Source of the DNA: Goleter apudmare HA4340-LM2
GTDB lineage: Bacteria > Cyanobacteriota > Cyanobacteriia > Cyanobacteriales > Nostocaceae
Assembly (NCBI GenBank): GCA_019359495.1
Contig: JAHHHF010000017.1
Coordinates: 1 to 37,646, forward strand
Reading direction: 5' to 3'
DNA: 37,646 bases
This document shows, in pieces, positions 22,888-32,900 of the stretch (its first letter is position 1; each line of letters starts with the position of its first letter). The notes under the pieces were generated by a model. The model ran no database searches and had not been told where the DNA came from. It saw only the letters and a program-made list of their open reading frames with translations. The position numbers were made by a program, and so were the translations under genes.

Positions 22888-23955
22888 ATGACTGATGTTG
22901 TAATTATTGGTGCTGGTATAACAGGTTTAGTCTGCGCCCAGCAGTTAAGTCAAGCTGGATATGCGGTGCGAGTCGTGGAAAAGTCCCGTGGTTTAGGGGG
23001 TAGAGTCGCTACCCGCCGCTTACATGATACTTGTGCAGATCATGGCACTTGTTACCTCAAGCCCAAGGGGGAATTATTGGGGCGGTTTGTAGATTTGTTG
23101 TGCCAACAAAATATTTTAGAAGTCTGGACAGATACAGTTTTTGAACACAGATCAGATGGTGTCATCTCTCAACCCCTAAGCCGCAGTCCACGCTACGTCG
23201 CACCTGGGGGAATGAGTGCAGTTGCTAAATTTCTGGCTCAGGGTTTAGACATTTTGTTAAATCAGCGTGTTGTGGCTGTTAACCCAACACCTAAAAAGAC
23301 TTGGCGTCTCACCCTGGAATCTAGCAATGAAGAAATAACTGCTCAAGCTTTAGTGGTTGCTATTCCTGCACCCCAAGCTGTGATGTTGTTAGCACCTTTA
23401 GGCGACAGTTTATTAGATGCAGAGTTTCTGACTCATCTAAGTTCTGTAGAATTCTACCCTTGTATTAGCCTCATTGCCGGATATCCTCCCGAATCCCAAC
23501 CGTTACCTGAATGGAAAGCCCTGAACTTTGTAGATCATAGCGATTTGGCATGGATTGGCTTAGATAGCAGCAAGCGTCCTCACCCCCAGCAACCACATTT
23601 TGTCTTGCAAAGTAGCGCTGATTTCGCCAAAGATCACTTAGAAACACAAGATTTACAACCCGTCGGACAGTATATGTTGCAACGTGCAGCCCAGACTCTG
23701 TTACTTCCTTGGCTAGAATCTCCCGACTGGATGCAAATACATCGCTGGCGCTATGCTTTTCCTCGCACTCCTTGGCAAGAATCTGTTTTATCTGCTAACA
23801 CACCTCTACCTCTCGTCTGCTGTGGTGATTGGTGTGGAGGTAATTTCGTTGAAGGTGCAATGCTTTCTGGATTAGCTGCTGCTACTAAAATTAATAATCA
23901 ATTGCAGCATCTACTCTTGCCTAATGTTAACTTTTTAGACTTTTTTACACAATAA
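22888..23955 (+). CDS. Renalase-like FAD-dependent amine oxidase/oxidoreductase
   Basis: A 355-aa flavoprotein. The N-terminal Rossmann motif is VIIGAGITGLVCAQQL (GxGxxG at 8-13) with an acidic residue at the end of strand 2 (VVEKSRGLGGRVATRR), the latter typical of the renalase/MAO superfamily. The C-terminal FAD contact is the CCGDWCGGNFVEGAMLSGLAAA segment around 310-330. The substrate is not known; soluble and cytoplasmic by appearance. The start ATG at 22888 fits the motif position. Divergent from the YaaW-family gene. Confidence 0.88.
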   Translation: MTDVVIIGAGITGLVCAQQLSQAGYAVRVVEKSRGLGGRVATRRLHDTCADHGTCYLKPKGELLGRFVDLLCQQNILEVWTDTVFEHRSDGVISQPLSRSPRYVAPGGMSAVAKFLAQGLDILLNQRVVAVNPTPKKTWRLTLESSNEEITAQALVVAIPAPQAVMLLAPLGDSLLDAEFLTHLSSVEFYPCISLIAGYPPESQPLPEWKALNFVDHSDLAWIGLDSSKRPHPQQPHFVLQSSADFAKDHLETQDLQPVGQYMLQRAAQTLLLPWLESPDWMQIHRWRYAFPRTPWQESVLSANTPLPLVCCGDWCGGNFVEGAMLSGLAAATKINNQLQHLLLPNVNFLDFFTQ

Positions 23956-24519
23956 TTTTATCTATGAATAGACTGGTTGCTCAGTGTAGTAAATCACAAT
24001 TTACCTGTCTTAGCAAGCTGAGACACCTAATAATTAGTTTTTTAGAATACATAAGTTAAAAAATAAAATGAGGTAGTCAGTCAGAAAGTTTACTTTTATA
24101 AGTAATTTAGGTTACAAAGTAATTTTAATTTTACTAAAGATTAATCCAAGTTTAATCTTAAATTTTAGTGTATAAAATTGATCCCTAATAGTTTTTGCTG
24201 CGTTTTGTGTAGTTTTTGAATAATCAGAAAAAAGTTTGAAATAATTAACAATATAGATGATTAAACACTGGTACTTTGCTAATCTTTCCAGTACTGTCTC
24301 TAAGTCTGATGCTGTCAGACAGTATAAAGATTAACTAAAATTATCAGATCCAAACTTCTGATATTGTATCAAAATTAAAGGTTAGGCTCAGGGTTAGTAT
24401 ATCTCTTTATTAAATCACTTCTAACTGGTTGTCACAACGAGATTGGCATCTCAAAAACTTCTTTACTGACTTACTTCAGACTTACTTCAATTACTGAATA
24501 AAAAAGGAGATAAAAACCT
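23956..24519. promoter_or_regulatory. Long AT-rich regulatory spacer upstream of the ComFB-like gene
   Basis: 564 nt with no gene. It contains an inverted repeat TACTGTCT ... AGACAGTA (about 24291-24324) with an inner GTCTGA/TCAGAC hairpin, and a tandem 11-mer GACTTACTTCA (24468-24478, 24479-24489) about 15 nt ahead of the AAGGAG ribosome site. The 11-mers could be an activator or repressor site; transcription start unknown. Confidence 0.4.
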
Positions 24520-24897
24520 ATGAAGACAGTCGTCAAATTAACACAGCAAACAGTGCTAGGAGAAATTGAAAGTGTTTTGGATACATATCCATACCATCCT
24601 TATCAACAAGCCTTTGCTATTCCTGATTTGCGCCAAGAGTTAATCGCCTTCGTCCTCAGCCGCATTCCTTGCCTTTACTACACAATGAGTGAGGGACAGA
24701 TCTCGCTTCCCGAAGTTGATAAAGAGTGCTCGCTCAACTACAAATTACCTCGTAGTCCTTTAGAGCAGCAACTACATGTCCAGAATTTGATTCATCAAGG
24801 CATTTACTCAATCTTCCAAGAAAAGTCAGATTGGATTAGTGATCACCTTTGCCAAGCAGTTCAACCTGGTAGTGAACCATCTCACTGGTTTGGTTAA
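24520..24897 (+). CDS. ComFB-like protein (possible c-di-nucleotide receptor)
   Basis: A 125-aa protein. The central part, IPDLRQELIAFVLSRIPCLYYTM followed by a Glu/Gly turn, matches the pattern of cyanobacterial ComFB-family proteins (D-x2-x-VxAFALNRLPPxY). Members bind cyclic di-nucleotides and affect competence or motility in some cyanobacteria. It lacks the zinc-binding Cys residues of Bacillus ComFB, as is common in cyanobacteria. A strong ribosome site AAGGAG lies 9 nt upstream, after a 560-nt leader region. The assignment rests on one segment, so it is moderate. Confidence 0.55.
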   Translation: MKTVVKLTQQTVLGEIESVLDTYPYHPYQQAFAIPDLRQELIAFVLSRIPCLYYTMSEGQISLPEVDKECSLNYKLPRSPLEQQLHVQNLIHQGIYSIFQEKSDWISDHLCQAVQPGSEPSHWFG

Positions 24898-24905
24898 GTA
24901 AAAAT

Positions 24906-24939
24906 GTTTGTAGTTAGCACTAAAGTACTGACTACGAAC
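24906..24939. repeat. Dispersed repeat (GTAGTAAG family), short copy
   Basis: GTTTGTAGTTAGCAC ... GTACTGACTACGAAC, a one-hairpin version of the elements at 3476-3533 and 6904-6960, just after the ComFB-like stop codon. Confidence 0.75.
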
Positions 24940-24965
24940 CTATAAAAACTTTTGGTGTGATGGTA

Positions 24966-25008
24966 AGCGATCGCCTTTTTTTATCTAGCCCTAAAAAAGG
25001 CGATCGCT
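24966..25008. terminator. Bidirectional terminator built from two HIP1 octamers
   Basis: AGCGATCGCCTTTTTT (24966-24981) and its exact complement AAAAAAGGCGATCGCT (24993-25008) form a 16-bp stem around an 11-nt loop. Each arm contains GCGATCGC and provides a T-run for one strand. It sits between the convergent ComFB-like and methyltransferase genes, the expected place for a two-way terminator. Confidence 0.8.
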
Positions 25009-25090
25009 CTATGAAAATTTAGACTGATTCTACAGGGTGAGCGCGGCTCAAAACCTATTTACAATAATCAGCAATCAGGTTTTCCTGATT

Positions 25091-26410
25091 TTACTCTCCC
25101 CGTAGTGACAAAAGAAGGTTAAGCTCAAGTTTTTGAATTCTTTGTTGTTCAGAACCCAACATTTTTAAAATCACTTCCTGAGCCACGGCTTTTACTACAT
25201 TAATACTTACTGAATTGCCCAGTTGATGGTAAGCTTTATCATCTTGAGGATGTAGGATAAAATTATCAGGAAAACCTTGTAGTCTTGCGGCTTCGCGCGG
25301 AGTTAGTCGCCGCACTCTCTGATGATGATAAACTCCTAATCTATTGGCATCACTAGCAACCAGCGTTACTGAAATTTTATTAGGATCGACAAATTTATAA
25401 ACCTCAAAAGAAAAATTACCTGATAATGGTTTATATTTACCATGAATAAATTTTAAATATTTCTTGTTAACCAGCGAGTCTAGAATTTTTCCTAGATCGG
25501 GATGTTCAAAAAAACTCGCTATCTGCTCTTTGGTTAATAATTTGCCATCTTGTTCTCTTCCAAATTCTTTATTGCGTCTCTTTAAAATAAAAAGATTCAT
25601 CAAGGCAATTTCATCTGGGCTACACTCACCACGTAAGCCTAATTCCCATGAATGAATTGAATTTCCGCCCCGATAATCAATTAGTCGCACTCCATGTAAG
25701 CGATTTAAGTCGTTATGGAATATACGTTTTAAAGCATTGATAAACTCTGGTGAACAATCATATTTACTAGCAGGATTGTCTTCTAAGATATCAGCAATTG
25801 TTATGGGTTTTTGGGTAGGGTAAAACAACGATAGCTGCTGAGGATTGTAAGAGTGGGAATCTTTAGGTTCCACATCAGAAATCAATTTAAAGGTGGGAGA
25901 AGCATCTAAAATACCTACCAGATAAATTCTGACACGGTTTTGTGGTAAACCAAAGTTAGCACTATTTAGTAAGAAGGCATGAAAACTATAGCCTCTTGTT
26001 TTAATTTCATGCTTAATTGTTGCTAGTGTTCTTCCTTGATCATGGCTATAAAGTCCTCGGACATTCTCAAAAATAAATGCTTTTGGTTTATAAGCATCTA
26101 GTAATCTCGTGATTTCAAAGAAAAGTGTACCTCTGGTATCACCAAAACCTGCTTTTTTACCAGCATGAGAAAAAGACTGACAAGGAAATCCAGCTAATAA
26201 AATTTCATGTTCTGGTAGTTTATCTATAAGGCGAACGTCACCTAAAGGCTTGTCACCAAAATTATTTTGATAAACTAATTGAGCATCTGTATTAATCTCG
26301 CTACTTAAAACACATTCACTGGCTATCTCTAAAGCATCAGCAGCCTGTTCAAAGGCTAATCTAATTCCGCCAATCCCTGAAAATAAATCAACAAACCTAA
26401 TTTTCTGCAT
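25091..26410 (-). CDS. DNA (cytosine-5-)-methyltransferase, no partner endonuclease
   Basis: A 439-aa C5 methyltransferase with all main motifs: I DLFSGIGGIRLAFE (8-21), IV GFPCQSFSHAGKK with catalytic C77, VI FENVRGL (114-120), VIII QNRVRIYLVG (157-166), IX RRLTPREAARLQGFP, and X YHQLGNSVS. The target-recognition region between VIII and IX (about 180-365) is long and contains a helical insert (SPDEIALMNLFILKRRN). No restriction gene is adjacent, so it may be a solitary regulatory methylase. HIP1 (GCGATCGC) is abundant in the window and some cyanobacterial C5 enzymes modify CGATCG, but the target of this one cannot be told. Confidence 0.93.
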   Translation of the reverse strand: MQKIRFVDLFSGIGGIRLAFEQAADALEIASECVLSSEINTDAQLVYQNNFGDKPLGDVRLIDKLPEHEILLAGFPCQSFSHAGKKAGFGDTRGTLFFEITRLLDAYKPKAFIFENVRGLYSHDQGRTLATIKHEIKTRGYSFHAFLLNSANFGLPQNRVRIYLVGILDASPTFKLISDVEPKDSHSYNPQQLSLFYPTQKPITIADILEDNPASKYDCSPEFINALKRIFHNDLNRLHGVRLIDYRGGNSIHSWELGLRGECSPDEIALMNLFILKRRNKEFGREQDGKLLTKEQIASFFEHPDLGKILDSLVNKKYLKFIHGKYKPLSGNFSFEVYKFVDPNKISVTLVASDANRLGVYHHQRVRRLTPREAARLQGFPDNFILHPQDDKAYHQLGNSVSINVVKAVAQEVILKMLGSEQQRIQKLELNLLLSLRGE

Positions 26411-26540
26411 AGATATTAACAGACTGCAGAATTCCCCGCCTTCAATGTACTCATGAGGTAGGGATTGTGAGCAGGTAATGACATTGCATCCAGTATTGAT
26501 TTTTGTATAGAAAATGGAGCAAATTCAACTCAAGTAATTT

Positions 26541-26825
26541 CTACTTGGACTGCACCCGCGCCTGCTTCACCATTGCAATTAGAGTTTGGTGAGCATCTTC
26601 TGCATCTGCTAAGGCATGATCAAAGGAAATGCGGACTGGTAAAGTTTCCCCGTTTACCTGTGCTGTTAAATCCATACCTTGAGAATCAATCGCCACCATC
26701 TCGGCTGTTGTCGCATCTGCTACCCCACCAAATGCTTTAGCATAGAGAACCACTGCATCACTATGATCCTCGTTCATGTGTTTGCAAATGCGTGAGCTAA
26801 TTTCGGTTGAGAATTCTTCAGACAT
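26541..26825 (-). CDS. DUF2470 (HugZ C-terminal-like) small protein
   Basis: A 94-aa protein starting at ATG 26825; a TTG at 26852 would extend it without conserved residues. It matches the DUF2470 domain: ICKHMNEDHSDAVVLYAKAFGG near the N-terminus and VRISFDHALADAEDAHQTLI at the end. In HugZ-like haem-degrading proteins this domain follows a split-barrel part that is absent here. Stand-alone versions are common in cyanobacteria and plants; biochemical role uncertain, a haem or tetrapyrrole link is possible. Confidence 0.85.
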   Translation of the reverse strand: MSEEFSTEISSRICKHMNEDHSDAVVLYAKAFGGVADATTAEMVAIDSQGMDLTAQVNGETLPVRISFDHALADAEDAHQTLIAMVKQARVQSK

Positions 26826-27077
26826 TGTAAGATTCCATGTAGGCGATATCAAGACTGGCTAAATTTTAAGCTAATCTAGGCGTGATTTACAGGCTCATTC
26901 CACTAACCTGATTAGGCTGAGTGTGGCGCTTTGCCAAACAATTGGAATTTTAGGCTTTAAGTATAAAAAAATACAATAAAAGTCAATTTGTCAAGTCTTT
27001 TTTACCTTTATTTAGGGAATCCAAACAGATTAAACTGTAGCATAAGTGTTAAGTAATACTATTGCAGTCAAGAACAG

Positions 27078-27839
27078 ATGAGTGAAACTAATCGGCGTCG
27101 AATTGTGATTGGGGATGTGCATGGTCACTATGAGGGATTGATGACCTTGCTAGAAGCGATCGCTCCCGACTCAGAAGACCAGCTCTATTTTCTGGGAGAC
27201 TTAATTGATCGTGGCCCCCAAAGTTCACAGGTAGTTAACTTTGTCAAAGACAGTAACTATCCATGCTTGCTGGGAAATCATGAGCAGATGTTATTAAACA
27301 TTCTCACCAATGGCGGCGTGACTACTCCAGCGATGCAATCGTGGTTATATAGTGGTGGGCAAGCAACCGTAGCTAGTTATCAAGAAGCGACAATTCCTCA
27401 TGAGCATCTGGAATGGTTCAAAGAATTACCCACATATCTGGACTTAGGGGATATTTGGTTAACTCACGCTGGTGTTGACCCGGCACTTCCCATAACAGCA
27501 CAAACTGCCGAAGAATTTTGCTGGATCAGAGACGAATTTCACAGTATTGAACAGCCCTACTTTCCAGATAAGCTAATTATTATTGGTCACACTATCACCT
27601 TTACTCTACCGGGTGTTGCTCCTGGTCAACTAGCACTAGGAAAGGGGTGGCTAGACATAGACACTGGCGCTTATCATCCCCGTAGTGGCTGGCTGACTGG
27701 GCTGGACACAACCAACGACCTAGTTTATCAAGTCAACGTCTTTAAAAAGCTGGTTCGGACTTTACCTTTACAAGAAGCAGCGATCGCTATTGATCCATCT
27801 CAAATCAAAGGCGATCGCCGCAAAAAGCAAAAAGCATAA
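27078..27839 (+). CDS. PPP-family serine/threonine protein phosphatase
   Basis: A 253-aa metallophosphoesterase. The metal- and phosphate-binding motifs are in order: GDVHG (12-16), GDLIDRG (40-46), GNHE (66-69), WLTHAGVDP and IIGHT. These are the features of bacterial PrpA/PrpB-like or diadenosine-tetraphosphatase-like enzymes; protein phosphatase is the more likely reading given length. Soluble. It stands alone, with an AT-rich upstream spacer of 225 nt. Confidence 0.88.
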   Translation: MSETNRRRIVIGDVHGHYEGLMTLLEAIAPDSEDQLYFLGDLIDRGPQSSQVVNFVKDSNYPCLLGNHEQMLLNILTNGGVTTPAMQSWLYSGGQATVASYQEATIPHEHLEWFKELPTYLDLGDIWLTHAGVDPALPITAQTAEEFCWIRDEFHSIEQPYFPDKLIIIGHTITFTLPGVAPGQLALGKGWLDIDTGAYHPRSGWLTGLDTTNDLVYQVNVFKKLVRTLPLQEAAIAIDPSQIKGDRRKKQKA

Positions 27840-27887
27840 TTTACAGATAAAGTCAAGGAAAAAATGTGAGCTTCCACAATGGCTTGA

Positions 27888-28745
27888 TTACCTAACTAAG
27901 GCACGAACATTAGCTTTATAAGTATTGCTATCTAAACCATCACGTCCACTACTAGGTTGGGAGTTAATCATCCGCTGTAGGGAATTAATGCGATCGCTAG
28001 TTGCAGGGTGAGTACTCAAAAATGAAGGGCCAGAACCATTTCGCAGCAGCTTCTGCATGAAGGAAACCATCCCCGACTGAGCATAACCAGCACGCGTCAA
28101 AGTTCTTAATCCTCTTTGATCAGCATCAAATTCATCTTGGCGACTGCGGGGACGGTTTAATGCCAGTTCTACGCCCAGTCCCACCGCTTGATTACGATCC
28201 AAACGTGCGGCGGAAGCGATACCACTAGCGATCGCTCTTTGGCGCATCTGTTTGACTAAATGTTTGCCGCCAATGTGCCCAATTTCGTGAGCGATCACAC
28301 TAGCTAGTTCTGCTTCATTATCTGCGGCTTTCAGTAGACCTGTATGCACATAAACATAACCACCCAAAGTAGCAAAGGCATTAATAGCGTCATCCTCCAC
28401 TACTTGAAAAGTATAAGGCATATTCGAGCGATCGCTATTAGCTGCCAAGCGCCGACCAATTTGTTCCACATAGCGAACCAACTCAGAGTTACGGCTGAGT
28501 CGAATTTCGCCACTCTGTAATTGCTGATTCATCTGCTTACCCAGATCAACTTCTTGGCGCTCAGATATATTAGATAGCTGTAGTACCTGGACTCCTTGCA
28601 ACAGCAACGGCAAAAAATCTAAAGCTCTTGCCGACATGGGTGTACCCAGACACAAACTCAACGCGACTACCACCGAAACTAATGGATAAAACCAGCGACG
28701 CCGCCACAAACGATAACTTGTAAAAAAGCCTTTCCAATTAATCAT
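27888..28745 (-). CDS. Exported M48-family zinc metallopeptidase (BepA/LoiP-like)
   Basis: A 285-aa protease with an N-terminal basic region and hydrophobic signal (about 19-36, ending near SARA), so it probably acts in the periplasm. The zinc motif is HEIGH (H153, E154, H157) followed by GGKH; the third ligand region is RQDEFDADQRG. It ends shortly after the conserved FLSTHPATSDRINSLQ and carries no TPR domain, unlike BepA. A role in outer-membrane protein quality control is inferred from the family. Convergent with the PPP phosphatase gene, 48 nt apart. Confidence 0.88.
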   Translation of the reverse strand: MINWKGFFTSYRLWRRRWFYPLVSVVVALSLCLGTPMSARALDFLPLLLQGVQVLQLSNISERQEVDLGKQMNQQLQSGEIRLSRNSELVRYVEQIGRRLAANSDRSNMPYTFQVVEDDAINAFATLGGYVYVHTGLLKAADNEAELASVIAHEIGHIGGKHLVKQMRQRAIASGIASAARLDRNQAVGLGVELALNRPRSRQDEFDADQRGLRTLTRAGYAQSGMVSFMQKLLRNGSGPSFLSTHPATSDRINSLQRMINSQPSSGRDGLDSNTYKANVRALVR

Positions 28746-29249
28746 AATCCGGTCTGAGGATAATCTTGGGAGAATATAAAACTATGAGACGAATTTACAG
28801 CTTTTTAAGTTGCATTCCGCACACAAGACTCAAGATGGATTTCTCACATAGCTCTCAAGGATTGTGTTTATGAAAACCCATCTCTACATATCTGAAACAT
28901 TTGGGGTAATATGTCTTGGAAAAATATTGTGAATTGGGGCGTGCTAGATACCGAAAAATATACTTAGAAGGCATCTACAGCCACTAGAAGTAGGAATAAT
29001 TCTGAAAGTAGGCAAACTCCACTCCCAACTTCAGCAGTCATGATACACTGTCGCTTGACTGCAACGCCCAGCCAATGCTAGCGCTTACCAATTGGGGAAA
29101 ATTGCCAAAACCCTAATAAAGCCTGCTGCTGAGATCAACAATCAGTTATCAGAGGGATTCAAAGTCTTCAATCGAAGATATACCGTGTTTGAAACCTTAA
29201 TAACTGCTCACTGATTCAATTACTCCGCTCATATCTGGAAAAACTTTTT
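28746..29249. other. Spacer between the M48 protease and DUF4330 genes
   Basis: 504 nt between divergent genes. I see no convincing gene. A 7-bp perfect inverted repeat GCAGTCA (29034-29040) / TGACTGC (29056-29062) is present, and the two promoters must be here. Short open frames exist but lack ribosome sites or family resemblance. Confidence 0.45.
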
Positions 29250-29783
29250 ATGGCTATTTTAGATTCCAAAGGTCGCTTATTCGGCAAAATCAACCTCCTT
29301 GATTTAGGTGCTGTGCTAGTAATTTTACTAGTTATATTTGGCGTCTTTTTCTTTCCCGGTACATCCGGTTCCGTTGCCCAAGTCGGTACTAAAACAGTAC
29401 CTATTGAAGTAGATTTAACCGTTCGCGGTTTGAACGTGCGTGATCCTGAACAGTTATTTGCCAATGGCTTCAAAAAAGGTGGCAAAACTAACGTGATTAT
29501 CCGCAACCAACCCTATGGTCAAATTGGGATTAAATCAATCCAACAGCTACCTAGAACTATAAATGTTACCCAACCTGATGGTACTGTTAAAGAACTACCA
29601 GACCCCAAGGCCAACAACTTTAGTACAGACTTTCTGTTGACTTTAGAAGGCAAAGCATTAGTTACCTCAACTGGGCCAGTTTTAGGTAATAGTAAAGTAA
29701 AAATTGGTATGCCATTTGAACTAGAAGGCTTCAACTACAATTTCAATGCCAGCGTCATCGATGTCAGATTGCAGGATAAGTAA
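29250..29783 (+). CDS. DUF4330 single-span membrane protein
   Basis: A 177-aa protein with one N-terminal membrane span (about 15-36, LLDLGAVLVILLVIFGVFFF) preceded by MAILDSKGRLFGKIN, a typical DUF4330 opening. The rest is a beta-rich extracytoplasmic domain, with VPIEVDLTVRGLNVRDPE and a closing GFNYNFNASVIDV. The family is widespread in cyanobacteria and uncharacterised. A terminator follows 36 nt after the stop. It faces the tubulin-like operon tail to tail. Confidence 0.87.
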   Translation: MAILDSKGRLFGKINLLDLGAVLVILLVIFGVFFFPGTSGSVAQVGTKTVPIEVDLTVRGLNVRDPEQLFANGFKKGGKTNVIIRNQPYGQIGIKSIQQLPRTINVTQPDGTVKELPDPKANNFSTDFLLTLEGKALVTSTGPVLGNSKVKIGMPFELEGFNYNFNASVIDVRLQDK

Positions 29784-29818
29784 TACTCCTGTTTTACCGA
29801 CTTAATATTTACCCTGAT

Positions 29819-29842
29819 AGCCGCCCACAGTGGGGGCTTTTT
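29819..29842 (+). terminator. Rho-independent terminator of the DUF4330 gene
   Basis: AGCC(G)CCCA / TGGGGGCT-type stem with a 3-nt loop and one bulged G, followed by five T residues. Confidence 0.75.
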
Positions 29843-29984
29843 ATATGCTTGTGATCCGGTTTGATTCCTATTTGAAGAAAGAATAAGACAGCAGATAGCA
29901 AACTGTAAACCCAGATGTAGCCTGCTTATTGCTAGAAGCGAGTATTGCGAATTAATTACGAGATAGGATTGCTATAGAGAAAGG

Positions 29985-32900
29985 CTAATTTAAAGGATTA
30001 TACTCTGAAAGTAAATCATTCAAAAGCTTACATTCATAATTAGTTAAAACAGATATTGGTAATTCTTGTAATTTCTGGTAAATCAAATCATGTTCATAGG
30101 CTTCTATCCGTTCTTGTATTTCCTGATAGTTTTCTTGAAATGTGAATTCTGTTGATAAAGCTAGGGTAATTTGTTCTCGGTCTTGGCCAATTGACCGACC
30201 ATTTAACAAATAATTACCTTGAGTATTTTGAGATAATATCCCAAGTGCGATCGCTAAGAGCAAAGTTTGATAAGCCAGCTTCAACTCTCTACTGGAGCCA
30301 ATTTCTTCTGGGATTAAATCGGCAATATTGGCGTCTAGCTCGATTTGTTCGCTTTGAGTACGTTCATAGCAGTCTCGATAAAACTCAATTTGACTGAGAA
30401 AGTAAGCGGGAAAGCCTAAGGAACGGGTCAAAATACACAGTCGTTGCTCATCTTCTGCTACCAAGGCGGTTAAATTACGGCTCAAACGACTGTAAAATCC
30501 AAAAATTTGTTCTTTATCTTTAGCTCCCATCCACAGGGTGATTTGTCGTTGCGAAGTGGGGTTTAAGTTAGCATCAATATCTTGAAGTCGTAGTAACAAG
30601 TTAGCATGATCGTAAAGTTGATTGAGACGTAAATTGGCAGTGTTTGCTGTGATTAAATCTGGTTGTTTTAATACTTCTCCAACTGATAAATTACTCAAGT
30701 TTTCAAATTGCTGGCGAGTAAAGTTGATCAGTTGGTTGTGAAATTCTTCAGCAGCCATTTTCCACGATTGAGATCGGCTGATCTGTTCCTGAGTAAATTG
30801 AGCAGTTGGTAGTGTTGTGAGAAAATTTTGGTAATAAGCGTCTATGTCTGTATCAGTCAAAACTGCAATTCTAATTCCGGAGAACTTCATCGTAGATTGT
30901 TCGCGTTTAGCAACTAAATCATTATATATTTCCGAAAAGCTAGCAAGAGTTTGCCGTAAAATTTCAGTTTTCTGTTTAGCTGTTTTAACTAGAGAATTTA
31001 ACGCCTCGACACGGAGATTTTGAGCATACAAATCATAATCTAACTTCAATTTTTCATTGTAGCTGCGTCTTAATTCGATGACCGATGCTTTTAAACTACT
31101 TTCTAGGCGTTTAATTTGTTTTTTTACTTTTTGGATCAAACTGCGAATATTAGTACTGTATTTGAGCCAAACTATGCCTAAGTAAGTCAGAATTGTCACG
31201 GCAGTCACCAGTAAATAATGACCTAAGTTGCCCCAAACTTGTTGTAAAAATCGCCATAGAGCAGATTGACTAAAAATTCCAGTCAGCACCAAGAAAACTA
31301 AGAAACTAGCAACCACAAAGCAGGGATAAATAATCAGATACTGAGTACGAAAACGGCTTTCTTCTGCTAGCAGTTCATTTAAGTTATCGGTGGCTGTTTC
31401 GAGTTGGTTTTCAATCGCATTAATATGGTTTTGTGCTACAGTAATTGCTGCCTCGGCTTTTTCACGAGTGTGTGCGATCGCCTGCAAGCGGATTTGCCTA
31501 GCTTGTTCGATTTCGGCATTAAATGCTTGACGATAGTCTGCGATCGCAGTTTCTAGCAGTTCCTGAATTATTTGGATTTCTTGTTGTTGTTCTTCCGGTG
31601 TTCTGGTAGTAAAAGTATCTTGTAATTGTTGTCTTCGCCCTCTTAAAGATAGAATTTGATTGAGCAGGTTTTTACTAGTTTCTCGGTCAATTTTCACTTC
31701 TAATTTAGAGTCGAGAAACGCTTCCACCGCCTGTAGTTCTGTGATCAAATTCTGGGGCTGCTCACTCATGGAATCTGTTTGCAATTCCAAATAGATGTAG
31801 GTCAATAAATTTAATAACCTCACTCCTTCATGCAAACCTCTGGGTGTAGCATCAACATAACTATTCAGCCTGCGGTCTAGCAATGTATTTAATGCTGACT
31901 GTACTTGTTTGCCGCAATTTTCTAACGTCCGTTTATACCCAAGTAGTTCTTTATTTTCAAATTGTCGATAAGCACGCTGTAATTCCATCCCATATTCCTG
32001 CGCCATCCCTGGACGGATATCAAGACGCGGGTTAAAATCTTGCCAAACTGGTTTGCCGTTGTCTCGTTCTAATTGCATGAGAACATTATTGAAATCTTCA
32101 CTCAATACAAATTCTTTAGCATCTAGCAACCATTTCCTATTAGCTTCAGGATTTGATTCTGCCTTGGGTAAAAACTGCTCTTTGATGATATCAGTAGCTA
32201 AAGCAGCACTCAAACGGTTAATAACTATTTCTTTGGAAAAAAACAGTTCTCCATAGCCAAAAGTACTGTAGGCTGGTATTTTTCCCCGGACTTTGTGAGT
32301 CCCAATTAATAAGCCGTTGGTTTCCGGTTCGACACAGAGAAAACCTGCAAAAGCATCAGCATAGCTGGTTAAATTATCTTGCAATCCCCCAATGCGCTCA
32401 TCAATAAGCCAACAGTTATCAAAAGGTGCTACTTTTTGAGTTCCAGTCACTACAACTCCCTTACTCATTTTGTCATCTAACTCCTTCAGGAGGGTGTAAG
32501 CAGCACCATAATCAGCAGCAACAGATTGAGCAAATAAACCAGGTAGCAGTAATAAGGCTTCTAAACTGTGGGGTACATCTGTAAAATACTTCGCAAATAG
32601 CCAACGCAGCAAGCGTACTAACTCAAAAACTACTCCCCTGGAACAATGATTGCTAGCTGACAGCATGAGATATACACGCTGGCTGCTGCTGATTTCTAAT
32701 CCTTGATGTTTAGCAGCGATCGCTTCTGGTGATTGATTAGCTGCTTTGAGTAAATCAATCAGCGCAGTTTGCAGGTTGTTCGCTTCTTGGGTGAACTGGT
32801 GACGAATCTGCGAGACAGCAGCTGGTTTACTGTTAGTTGCTGCTAGGTCAAAACTCGTGTCAGCAAATCGATCTAACTCAGGACTAAAGCTAAAAGCCGA

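Noticed and set aside
25091-26410. Naming the methyltransferase as the HIP1 (CGATCG) enzyme
   Set aside because: Specificity cannot be read from the recognition region by eye; abundance of HIP1 alone is not evidence.
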